NCBI GenBank assembly: GCA_012727685.1 | Contig: JAAYGO010000083.1 | Coordinates: 1 to 6,278 of the forward strand | Length of the DNA: 6,278 bases | Direction of reading: 5' to 3' | DNA from: Bacillota bacterium | GTDB taxonomy: Bacteria; Bacillota; Dethiobacteria; DTU022 | Shown here: one piece after another, positions 1-5,368 of the stretch | Position numbering within the stretch: the stretch's first letter is position 1 | Layout: each line of letters starts with the position of its first letter | The notes under the pieces: generated by a model | Told to the model about the DNA's origin: nothing | Seen by the model: only the letters and a program-made list of their open reading frames with translations | Databases searched by the model: none | Translations under genes and position numbers: made by a program

Positions 1-2183
1 CGCATGTCCATTTGATCATTTTGACCCGGGTCGATCCGCCTCTCAACCTCTCTGCTTTACGAGTGAAGGATCAAGTTATCCATATCCAGTCTGAGGAGCT
101 GCATTTTAATTATGATGAAAGTGCAGAGTTCTTAAGAAGGAATATCAATACCGATTTAGATGAAGATACGATTAACGACCTCTACCAGAAGACCGAAGGG
201 TGGATAGCCGGACTGCAGTTGGCTGCCCTGTCACTGCGAAACCGAAAGGGTCCTGTAGCGCTGCCTTTTAATGAAGAAAACCGCTTCATTATTAATTACC
301 TGATGGAACAGATTTACTCGCAGCTATCTGATTCTCTGCGCGGATTTCTGCTGCGAACCGCTATTTTGAATCGTTTTACAGGAGAGTTGACTGAAGTCGT
401 TACCGGGTGCAAAGGCAGTTCCGAATTTTTAGATGTCTTGCGCCGGGAAAATCTCTTCTTAATCCCGCTCGATCAACGGGGCAATTGGTACCGCTACCAC
501 AATCTCTTTTCCTACTTTTTAAAGAAGCGCCTGGCCGTAGAGCTTCCCGATGAAATCCAGGCCCTTCACTATCGAGCCGCACAGTGGTACCGCGCCCAGG
601 GTTTGCTGCACGAATCTTTTGATCATGCGGTGCTGTCAGGGAACCAGGAGATTATTAACGAGCTCGCAGAAGCATATGTTGAAGAGCTATGGGATGCCGG
701 TGAACATGCCCTGCTGTTAAGAAGGTTGTCGCAAATCCCGGAGCGCATTATGGCTGAAAATGTCAAGCTGCGCCTCTACCTGGCGCTGCTGAAGATGGAT
801 GCCGGAGAAGTGGATGCTGAGCTGGTCAAAATTGTTTTTTCGGAAAGCGATCATGATTATTCCGATAAAGAGCGGGGCATGCTGGAAACGATCCGGGCTG
901 CTTATGGGAATCTTACGCAAAAAGCGGAGATCATCGAAAAGCATGCCACATCGGCGATTAAACTATTTAAAACCACCAGTCCCATGTGGCAGAGCAACGC
1001 CATCTGCATCCTGGGGCGCACTTACTTTTTGTCCGGCAACCTGCTGGAGGCGGAAAAATACTTCAAGATCGCCTATGAAGAAGCGCAGGAGAAGGGCATG
1101 AAAGTGATCGCCTTCCAGGCTGCCTTTCACCTGGCCGATACGCTGCGCACCCAGGGAAGATTTGGCGAAGCGAAAGCGCTTTGCCATGAGCAGATTCGCC
1201 AAATCGAGAACCACGAAGGGCAACCCGTGCAATACCTCGGCAATTTTTACAGCATCCTGGGTGAAATCGCCTGTGAAGAAAACCACCTCCATCGCGCCTT
1301 GATGAACGGGGTAAAGGGGGTTATGATGGCGGAACAGCGTAATAATAATTTGCAGCTTTGCATCACTTATAAAAAGCTGTTGAATACCTACTATACCCTA
1401 AAAGACGTCGAGAAGGTCAAGACGATTTTAAGCAAATTGAGGTATTTACAGCAGCACTCCTTTCTGCCATCGTGGTTGAAATCACCGCTGCGCGTGGCCC
1501 AAGCTTTTTTATACATGATGGAGGATAGAGAGGAGGAAGCCATCAACCAGCTCCAGCCTCCGGAGATCTTGAAGGCGAAGGACCTCACGGTTACCAATGA
1601 AGATATCAGGGAACTATTATTTTTAGCCCGCCTTTACCTGCGCCTCCGCAAACCCGAACAGGCGGCCCCGATCCTGGAAAAACTAAAAGACTTCCTGGCG
1701 AAGAATCACCGTTGGAACGCCTACTTAAATTGCCTGGTCAACCGCGCCATCTGCAGCCATCAGTTCGGGAACGAGTTTGAAGCCGAAGCGATATTAAATG
1801 AAGCCCTGATCCTGGGCAAACAAAAGGGCTATTGCCGCACTTTTCTGGATGCCGATTATTTGCTTTACCCTATCTTGAGCAAAATGAGTTTTAAGAAAAA
1901 TATTTATGATTATGCGGTAGCCATCCTCGAGGCCATGGAGATCGAGCTGTCTTTTTCAGCCTGTTCGCCAAAAACCGTGCAACTGATTGACCCGCTAAGC
2001 CCCCGGGAACTGGAAATCCTCAAATTACTGCCTTCGCGGTTATCCTATCCTGAGATTGCGGAAAAATTGTATATTTCTTACAGCACCGTCCGCACCCACG
2101 TTAAAAATATTTACATGAAATTAAACGCGCATACCCGTCTGGAAGCCGTCAACATCGCCAGGGCTCGCCGCTTGCTGCAGTAG
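1..2183 (+). CDS. MalT-type LuxR family transcriptional regulator, 5' end outside window
   Basis: This is a large ATP-dependent LuxR-family activator of the MalT (STAND) type, open at the left edge. The frame is already open at base 3 (His-Val-His before TTG 12), so the TTG at 12 is not a credible start. The first visible residues, ILTRVDPPL, match the end of the MalT ATPase core, where a T-R-x-D-P-P-L motif is usual. The Walker A and B motifs must therefore lie upstream; relatives are about 850-900 residues, so roughly 150 are missing. Counting from codon 12, a winged-helix-like segment with RYHNLFSYFLKKRL lies near residue 160. A long helical TPR-like middle runs about 180-640 and presumably senses the inducer. 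The LuxR helix-turn-helix covers 658-723 (LSPRELEILKLL, then EIAEKLYISYSTVRTHVKNI). The target genes and inducer cannot be told from the window. The next gene is 135 bp downstream on the same strand. Confidence 0.93.
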   Translation, partial: HVHLIILTRVDPPLNLSALRVKDQVIHIQSEELHFNYDESAEFLRRNINTDLDEDTINDLYQKTEGWIAGLQLAALSLRNRKGPVALPFNEENRFIINYLMEQIYSQLSDSLRGFLLRTAILNRFTGELTEVVTGCKGSSEFLDVLRRENLFLIPLDQRGNWYRYHNLFSYFLKKRLAVELPDEIQALHYRAAQWYRAQGLLHESFDHAVLSGNQEIINELAEAYVEELWDAGEHALLLRRLSQIPERIMAENVKLRLYLALLKMDAGEVDAELVKIVFSESDHDYSDKERGMLETIRAAYGNLTQKAEIIEKHATSAIKLFKTTSPMWQSNAICILGRTYFLSGNLLEAEKYFKIAYEEAQEKGMKVIAFQAAFHLADTLRTQGRFGEAKALCHEQIRQIENHEGQPVQYLGNFYSILGEIACEENHLHRALMNGVKGVMMAEQRNNNLQLCITYKKLLNTYYTLKDVEKVKTILSKLRYLQQHSFLPSWLKSPLRVAQAFLYMMEDREEEAINQLQPPEILKAKDLTVTNEDIRELLFLARLYLRLRKPEQAAPILEKLKDFLAKNHRWNAYLNCLVNRAICSHQFGNEFEAEAILNEALILGKQKGYCRTFLDADYLLYPILSKMSFKKNIYDYAVAILEAMEIELSFSACSPKTVQLIDPLSPRELEILKLLPSRLSYPEIAEKLYISYSTVRTHVKNIYMKLNAHTRLEAVNIARARRLLQ

Positions 2184-2302
2184 CTGCCGCAACCTTTGGC
2201 AGGGAAGAGGAAAGAGCGATGCCGGCAGGGAGGACAGTGTGCCATGGAGAACCTTATCCTTTAGGGGTAAATAGCTGCAAAAAAGCAGCGGGAATTTGGG
2301 AA

Positions 2303-2307
2303 GAAAG
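2303..2307 (+). promoter_or_regulatory. Weak ribosome binding site of the HEPN-CBS gene
   Basis: The purine stretch GGGAAGAAAGAA (2298-2309) holds only weak Shine-Dalgarno matches; GAAAG at 2303-2307 lies 11 nt before ATG 2319. A TAA at 2316-2318, in frame and directly before the ATG, rules out any earlier start, so the start is fixed despite the poor site. Weak initiation would fit a protein kept at a low level, which is inference. Confidence 0.4.
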
Positions 2308-2318
2308 AATTGATTTAA

Positions 2319-3038
2319 ATGGAAGAATTGAGCAATGCCGAGCGTTTTTTAAACGCTTATGCCGTGATTGAACATGAGATGCAAAAGCTGCTGGATTTAA
2401 AAGAGCACCGCCGCTTTTCCGACCTGGTGCACAGGGCCGCCAAAATAAACCCGGTAATTGAGCAGTTCAAATTCGATTTAAAAGAATTCGGCGACCTGCG
2501 CAACGCCATCGTCCACGACCGGGCTGGCGGAAAGGTGATCGCTGAACCCAACGACGAGGTTGTCGCCCAGATCGAGAAGATCGCGGCGCTGTTGCTGGAA
2601 CCCCCGAAGGTTTTGCCGCTCTTCCGTAAAAAGGTGCTACTGCTGGCCGCCGGCGACCCTGTCTCCAGGGCGGTCAAAGAGATGAGCCTTCACGGCTTTA
2701 CGCAGATACCGGTGCTTGAACGTGACACCATGATCGGCCTCTTAACCTCGCATATGGTGATCAAGTGGATGGGCCGGATCCTGCGTAACGGGATGGTTGA
2801 CCTCGGTGGCACTACGCTCGGCGAGTTGATCGCCTTGCTGGGGAAAGAGGTCCATTACCGCATTGTTCCTCCGGAAGCCTCCCTGTTTGATATCCTGAAC
2901 ATGTTTTGCCTCTGCCAAGCGGAGGGCCAGAAACTGGAATCGGTTCTGATCACCGACAGCGGCGATTCAGCCGGACGCTTCCTGGGGATCATTACCAACC
3001 GCGATTTGCCGCTGGTGCATCGAGAACTGGGCATTTAG
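2319..3038 (+). CDS. HEPN-like domain fused to a tandem CBS pair
   Basis: I do not know a named gene of this build. The protein has 239 residues and no signal peptide or membrane span, so it should be cytosolic. Residues 1-95 look all-helical and contain DLRNAIVHDR, in which R61-N62-x3-H66 fits the R-X4-6-H signature of HEPN domains, many of which are RNases in toxin-antitoxin and defence proteins. Residues about 97-152 form a first CBS motif (DPVSRAVKEM, then QIPVLERDTMIGLL). Residues about 165-232 form a second, ending in the typical GIITNRDLP. Paired CBS modules normally bind adenine nucleotides, SAM or cyclic di-AMP, so a nucleotide-gated HEPN activity is a reasonable inference. No antitoxin-like partner sits next to it. 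The start is fixed by a TAA directly before the ATG. The CBS assignment is firm; the HEPN assignment rests on one motif and the predicted helices, and a non-catalytic helical domain is possible. Confidence 0.85.
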   Translation: MEELSNAERFLNAYAVIEHEMQKLLDLKEHRRFSDLVHRAAKINPVIEQFKFDLKEFGDLRNAIVHDRAGGKVIAEPNDEVVAQIEKIAALLLEPPKVLPLFRKKVLLLAAGDPVSRAVKEMSLHGFTQIPVLERDTMIGLLTSHMVIKWMGRILRNGMVDLGGTTLGELIALLGKEVHYRIVPPEASLFDILNMFCLCQAEGQKLESVLITDSGDSAGRFLGIITNRDLPLVHRELGI

Positions 3039-3042
3039 AGAT

Positions 3043-3081
3043 CCGCCGCTAACCGAAATTAATGGTAAGAGCAGGCGGCGG
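3043..3081 (+). terminator. GC-rich hairpin after the HEPN-CBS gene, possible weak terminator
   Basis: CCGCCGC at 3043-3049 pairs perfectly with GCGGCGG at 3075-3081 across a 25-nt loop, starting 4 bp after the stop codon. No T-run follows, so it is not a canonical intrinsic terminator; it may be an mRNA 3'-end structure. Confidence 0.3.
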
Positions 3082-3093
3082 TGCAGGGCTGCC

Positions 3094-3118
3094 AATTTAG
3101 ATCGAATTTAGATCGAAT
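3094..3118 (+). repeat. 11-bp tandem direct repeat upstream of the ychF-like gene
   Basis: The unit AATTTAGATCG occurs twice head to tail (3094-3104, 3105-3115), followed by a partial third copy (AAT). It lies in the AT-rich leader about 50 bp before the ychF-like gene. A one-turn (11-bp) period is compatible with a protein binding the same DNA face twice, but simple slippage would give the same pattern. I could not place a convincing -35/-10 pair around it. Confidence 0.5.
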
Positions 3119-3152
3119 ATGGTAATATCATTGTATTAAATAATATAGAAGC

Positions 3153-3157
3153 GGGAG
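3153..3157 (+). promoter_or_regulatory. Ribosome binding site that decides the ychF-like start
   Basis: GGGAG directly abuts ATG 3158, leaving no spacer, but is 9 nt from the in-frame TTG at 3167. This favours the TTG as the real start. Confidence 0.6.
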
Positions 3158-3166
3158 ATGAAAAAA

Positions 3167-4243
3167 TTGCAGATCGGGCTGGTCGGCCTGCCCCAGGCTG
3201 GAAAAACAACCTTTTTTAACTTGCTGACCGGGGCAAACCTGCCCACCGATTTTACCGGGGTGGGGGAAGTGCATACAGGCATTGCGGTGGTTCCCGATCC
3301 ACGCCTTGATTTTTTAGCCGCCTATTACAAACCGCATAAAACAACCTATGCGCGGATCGAGTTTAAAGACATTCCCGGCACGCGGCGGCAGGAAAGCGCA
3401 GCCCGGGCTTCGCAATTGCTCGATGAAGCCCGCAACGCCGATGCCTTGGTCCTGGTAGTCCGGGCTTTCAATAACCCGGCGGTCAGTGCCGTGGCCGGGG
3501 AGCCGGCGCCGCTCCGCGATCTCCTCGATTATCGCACCGAGCTGCTGCTCGCCGACATGGATGCCGTGGAAAAGCGGATTGACCGGATCAAAAACGCGAA
3601 GAAAATTAAAAAGGATGCGGCGGAACAGCTTGAGCTGCTGGAAAGGATCTTAAATGCGCTGGCGCAGGAGCAGCCGGTGAGCAGCGTTCCTTTAAGCGAA
3701 AGCGACCGGATCCTGCTGGCCGGCCAAAATTTTTTAAGCGAAAAGCCGCTCATCTTGGCGGTCAACCTTGACGAGGCCCAGCTTCTCTCCGGCCAATACC
3801 CGGAACGGGATGAGCTGCTCAACTATACCGCGCAGCATCAGATCCCGGTGATCGAGATCTGCGCGCAGATCGAAATGGAGATCAACCGCCTCTCGCCGGA
3901 GGAGCAGGGCGAATTCTTAAGTGAACTAAAACTCACCGAATCAGGCATCGGCAGGCTGGCCCGCACCGCCTACGAGCGCCTCGGCCTGCTCTCTTTCTTT
4001 ACCGTCGGTCCCGACGAGGTCAAGGCCTGGACCGTGCGCCGGGGCACCCCGGCCAGGCAGGCGGCGGGCAAAGTCCATTCTGATTTCGAACGCGGCTTCA
4101 TCCGCGCCGAGGTCTTCCACTTTGACGATCTGAAGCAGCTCGGCAGCGTCGCCCAGGTTAAAGAAAAAGGCCTCTTCCGCCTGGAAGGCAAAGACTACCC
4201 CGTCAAAGACGGCGATATCATCACCTTCCGCTTCAACATCTAG
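3167..4243 (+). CDS. YchF/Obg-family P-loop ATPase, divergent member
   Basis: This is a soluble translation-factor-class P-loop NTPase of the YchF (OLA1-like) family. YchF proteins hydrolyse ATP rather than GTP and associate with ribosomes. From TTG 3167 it has 358 residues, close to the usual 363. Visible motifs are Walker A GLPQAGKTT (7-15), G3 DIPG (68-71), and NLDE (200-203) in place of NKxD, the change that goes with ATP preference. A charged coiled-coil insert covers about 125-170. The C-terminal TGS/DUF933 domain runs from LLSFFTVGPDEVKAWT (about 275) to RLEGKDYPVKDGDIITFRF. It differs from housekeeping YchF in the P-loop (QAGKT for NVGKS) and after DxxG: TRRQES replaces LVKGAS, and the GEGLGNKF stretch is absent. 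It may be a second, specialised paralogue. TTG is preferred because of SD spacing and because relatives begin MxIGxVGLP; ATG 3158 would add three residues. Confidence 0.88.
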   Translation: MQIGLVGLPQAGKTTFFNLLTGANLPTDFTGVGEVHTGIAVVPDPRLDFLAAYYKPHKTTYARIEFKDIPGTRRQESAARASQLLDEARNADALVLVVRAFNNPAVSAVAGEPAPLRDLLDYRTELLLADMDAVEKRIDRIKNAKKIKKDAAEQLELLERILNALAQEQPVSSVPLSESDRILLAGQNFLSEKPLILAVNLDEAQLLSGQYPERDELLNYTAQHQIPVIEICAQIEMEINRLSPEEQGEFLSELKLTESGIGRLARTAYERLGLLSFFTVGPDEVKAWTVRRGTPARQAAGKVHSDFERGFIRAEVFHFDDLKQLGSVAQVKEKGLFRLEGKDYPVKDGDIITFRFNI

Positions 4244-4246
4244 GGC

Positions 4247-4380
4247 GAGGTGCCGGGCCTTGACATTATGACATTAATTTCCTTATTTTCCCAGGCAATT
4301 TAGCGTATTTAAAGACTAATTTTATTAAAAGATTAATATTTATTTCCACTTAATGTCACAATGTCAAGGCCCGGCACCTC
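4247..4380. repeat. Inverted-repeat element A (MITE-like), downstream of yjbQ
   Basis: The arms 4247-4277 and 4350-4380 are inverted copies of 31 bp with one mismatch (A at 4268). The core between GGTGCC and GGCACC (4249-4378) is 130 bp, exactly the length of element B, and the AT-rich interiors align without gaps in the same orientation at roughly 70-75% identity by eye. Each arm has a GC block (GGTGCCGGGCC) followed by two TGACATT direct repeats one base apart. No reading frame and no target duplication are seen. The element begins 3 bp after the ychF-like stop, and its right arm contains the last codons and stop of yjbQ. As RNA it would fold into a stem of about 31 bp between these two convergent genes and might act as a bidirectional transcript end. 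A non-autonomous mobile element is the best explanation; the mobilising enzyme is not in the window. Confidence 0.85.
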
Positions 4381-4786
4381 CGATGATGGTGATCAGGATT
4401 TTGCGCCTGACGCGCGGGCCGTCGAATTCGCAAAAGAAAATATTTTGCCAGGTGGAAAGGCCCAAGGCGCCGCCAATCACGGGGACAGTTTCGCTTGGCC
4501 CAACCAGGCCAGCCTTGAGGTGGGCATCACCGTTGCCGTCCTGGCGATCATGTTCCCAGACACCGCGGGGCGCCAGCTTGCGCAAGAAGTTGATCACGTC
4601 GTTCTGCACGCTCTCGTCCCAGTTTTCCTGGATCATGATGGCGGCCGTGGCTCCCTGGGCATAAATCGAAACAAGCCCATTCTTGATCCCGCTTTGGGCT
4701 ACCACATCCTTTACCGGCGCGGTAATGTCGTAAAGGGCTTCCCTGGCGGTGGTTTTAATCTCGATGAAGCTTTGCTTAATCAGCAA
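4364..4786 (-). CDS. yjbQ: YjbQ/UPF0047 family protein (annotated as secondary thiamine-phosphate synthase)
   Basis: This is a small cytosolic protein of 140 residues; E. coli YjbQ has 138. The family (TIGR00149) is often labelled secondary thiamine-phosphate synthase because some members weakly complement thiE mutants; the true role is unclear. Family marks are SGIKNGLVSIY (32-42), QEN (53-55), W-E-H79-D80, NGDAH89LKA (85-92), GPSETVPVIGG (96-106), STWQNIFFCEFDGP (111-124) and RKILITIIG (128-136). The histidine usual in HTSA-type members is replaced here by AQGATAA (43-49). The start is TTG 4786, chosen for a strong double ribosome binding site. The family normally ends just after IIG, whereas here the last residues (GAGP) and the TGA come from repeat element A. 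The gene is monocistronic, has its own promoter, and lies between elements A and B. Plus-strand open frames over it are shadows. Confidence 0.9.
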   Translation of the reverse strand: MLIKQSFIEIKTTAREALYDITAPVKDVVAQSGIKNGLVSIYAQGATAAIMIQENWDESVQNDVINFLRKLAPRGVWEHDRQDGNGDAHLKAGLVGPSETVPVIGGALGLSTWQNIFFCEFDGPRVRRKILITIIGGAGP

Positions 4787-4791
4787 GGCTG

Positions 4792-4802
4792 CTCCTCTCC
4801 TT
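4792..4802 (-). promoter_or_regulatory. Double ribosome binding site of yjbQ
   Basis: Read on the minus strand, AAGGAGAGGAG carries two overlapping SD matches: AAGGAG ends 10 nt and AGGAG 5 nt before TTG 4786. This is the reason for accepting a TTG start, and it predicts good translation. Confidence 0.7.
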
Positions 4803-4854
4803 TTAGGCTATGGATTGAAAGGAACTGCACTTATGCCAAATGCTCTCTACCGAT

Positions 4855-4883
4855 ATTGTAACCTGCTTCAGGCACAGGGGCAA
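4855..4883 (-). promoter_or_regulatory. Probable sigma-A promoter of yjbQ
   Basis: On the minus strand TTGCCC (4883-4878) and TACAAT (4860-4855) are separated by exactly 17 bp and match TTGACA/TATAAT at 4/6 and 5/6 positions. Transcription would start near 4848, giving a leader of about 60 nt before the TTG. The -35 box ends 1 bp from the border of element B. Confidence 0.5.
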
Positions 4884-4884
4884 A

Positions 4885-5014
4885 GGTGCCGGGCCTTGAC
4901 ATTGTGACATTAATTCCCTTATTTTGCCATAGAAATAATCGTTTTTAAGGGTTACCCTCATTTAAAGATTAACATTTATTACCATTTAATGTCACAATGT
5001 CAAGGCCCGGCACC
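4885..5014. repeat. Inverted-repeat element B (MITE-like), upstream of yjbQ
   Basis: The perfect 29-bp inverted arms 4885-4913 and 4986-5014 enclose a 72-bp AT-rich centre. Total length is 130 bp, as in element A. Arms are identical to those of A apart from the single base change in A; the centres share CCTTATTTT after the left arm and AAAGATTAA plus CATTTATT-type blocks before the right arm. No coding frame is present. With A it brackets yjbQ as a direct-orientation pair spanning 4249-5014, so homologous recombination between the two could delete the gene. It lies between divergent units (yjbQ and folT). No target duplication is evident. Confidence 0.87.
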
Positions 5015-5065
5015 AGCGGTTGACAGCCGGAAGCAGAAAGGGTAACATGCCTAATGGGACGCTCC

Positions 5066-5112
5066 CCGGCGCGCGGCCGCCGCCGGCCGGAGAAAAGCTG
5101 CCCTCGCGCCGG
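5066..5112. repeat. GC-rich nested inverted repeat
   Basis: CCGGCGCG (5066-5073) is mirrored by CGCGCCGG (5105-5112); inside it CGGCC (5074-5078) pairs with GGCCG (5085-5089). The segment is strikingly GC-rich within an AT-rich intergenic stretch. A possible promoter precedes it (TTGACA 5020-5025, 17 bp, TAACAT 5043-5048). There is no T-run. Its role is unknown. The rest of the gene-free stretch 4787-5368 is taken up by the yjbQ promoter, element B and the folT leader. Confidence 0.45.
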
Positions 5113-5145
5113 ATGAGCAAAGCGTATACCTTAAAAAATAAGGGC

Positions 5146-5172
5146 TTGTTTTAATAGTATAAATGTTATAAA
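5146..5172 (+). promoter_or_regulatory. Probable promoter of the riboswitch-folT transcript
   Basis: An extended -10, TGTTATAAA (5164-5172), stands 15 bp after TTGTTT (5146-5151), in a strongly AT-rich stretch. Transcription would start near 5179, a few bases before the first strand of the riboswitch P1 helix (5186). The -35 spacing is short, so recognition probably leans on the TGn extension. Confidence 0.5.
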
Positions 5173-5185
5173 ATTAACGAAAAAG

Positions 5186-5295
5186 CTTGTGGCAGAGTAG
5201 GTGTTATGCGTTAAGTGCTAAGAGATGGGAAGTTGCTCTTAGACGAAAGGCTTCATCAAGCCTGCGACATAACATCGCGTCCGCTGTTAAACAAG
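5186..5295 (+). promoter_or_regulatory. Tetrahydrofolate (THF) riboswitch aptamer
   Basis: This is a folate-sensing leader RNA controlling the folate transporter downstream. The conserved THF-I blocks are all present in order: GGCAGAGTAGG (5191-5201), GCGTTAAGTG (5208-5217), ATGGGAAGTTG (5225-5235), GACGAAAGG (5242-5250) and GCGTCCGCTG (5277-5286). The helices are visible. P1 is CTTGT-GGCAG (5186-5195) with CTGTT-AA-ACAAG (5284-5295). P2 is GTTATG (5203-5208) with CATAAC (5268-5273). P3 is CTAAGAG (5218-5224) with CTCTTAG (5236-5242). A further hairpin is AGGCTT (5248-5253) with AAGCCT (5258-5263). The L3 GGA can pair with UCC at 5280-5282 as the expected pseudoknot. THF riboswitches are known in Firmicutes in front of folT, which matches the gene here. 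Short open frames through this RNA are not genes. Confidence 0.93.
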
Positions 5296-5311
5296 AGCGA
5301 GAGTGTGAACC

Positions 5312-5361
5312 CCTCCTTTCTCTTGGATGCGGCAATCTGCCCATCCTTAAGAGAAAGGAGG
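5312..5361 (+). promoter_or_regulatory. SD-sequestering hairpin, riboswitch expression platform
   Basis: CCTCCTTTCTCTT (5312-5324) pairs perfectly over 13 bp with AAGAGAAAGGAGG (5349-5361). The stem continues with GGATG (5325-5329)/CATCC (5342-5346) and GGCA (5331-5334)/TGCC (5338-5341). It buries the whole Shine-Dalgarno sequence of folT. The alternative is CAAGAG (5292-5297) pairing with CTCTTG (5320-5325), but CAAG is also the 3' end of aptamer P1. Ligand-stabilised P1 would therefore release CTCTT to close the hairpin and stop translation. The TGTGTTTTT after the stem might also give some termination. The pairings are seen; the direction of switching is inferred. Confidence 0.8.
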
Positions 5362-5362
5362 T
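5354..5362 (+). promoter_or_regulatory. Ribosome binding site that decides the folT start
   Basis: AAAGGAGGT is a near-perfect SD. AGGAGG (5356-5361) lies 7 nt before TTG 5369 but only 1 nt before GTG 5363, so TTG is the likely start. The site is buried in the 5312-5361 hairpin. Confidence 0.75.
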
Positions 5363-5368
5363 GTGTTT

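Noticed and set aside
963..1292. Minus-strand 109-codon frame inside the LuxR regulator gene
   Set aside because: It is a shadow of the plus-strand frame; no SD and no recognisable product.
2184..2202. CTGCC/GGCAG hairpin after the LuxR gene as a terminator
   Set aside because: The stem is only 5 bp, has no T-run, and competes with another imperfect hairpin over the stop codon.
4361..4861. Plus-strand 166-codon open frame over yjbQ
   Set aside because: It is antisense to a clear YjbQ protein, starts inside a repeat arm and shows no recognisable family; the minus strand has the family motifs, SD and promoter.
4247..5014. CRISPR array
   Set aside because: Repeats are only two elements with inverted arms and similar centres, not many direct repeats with unique spacers; no cas genes.
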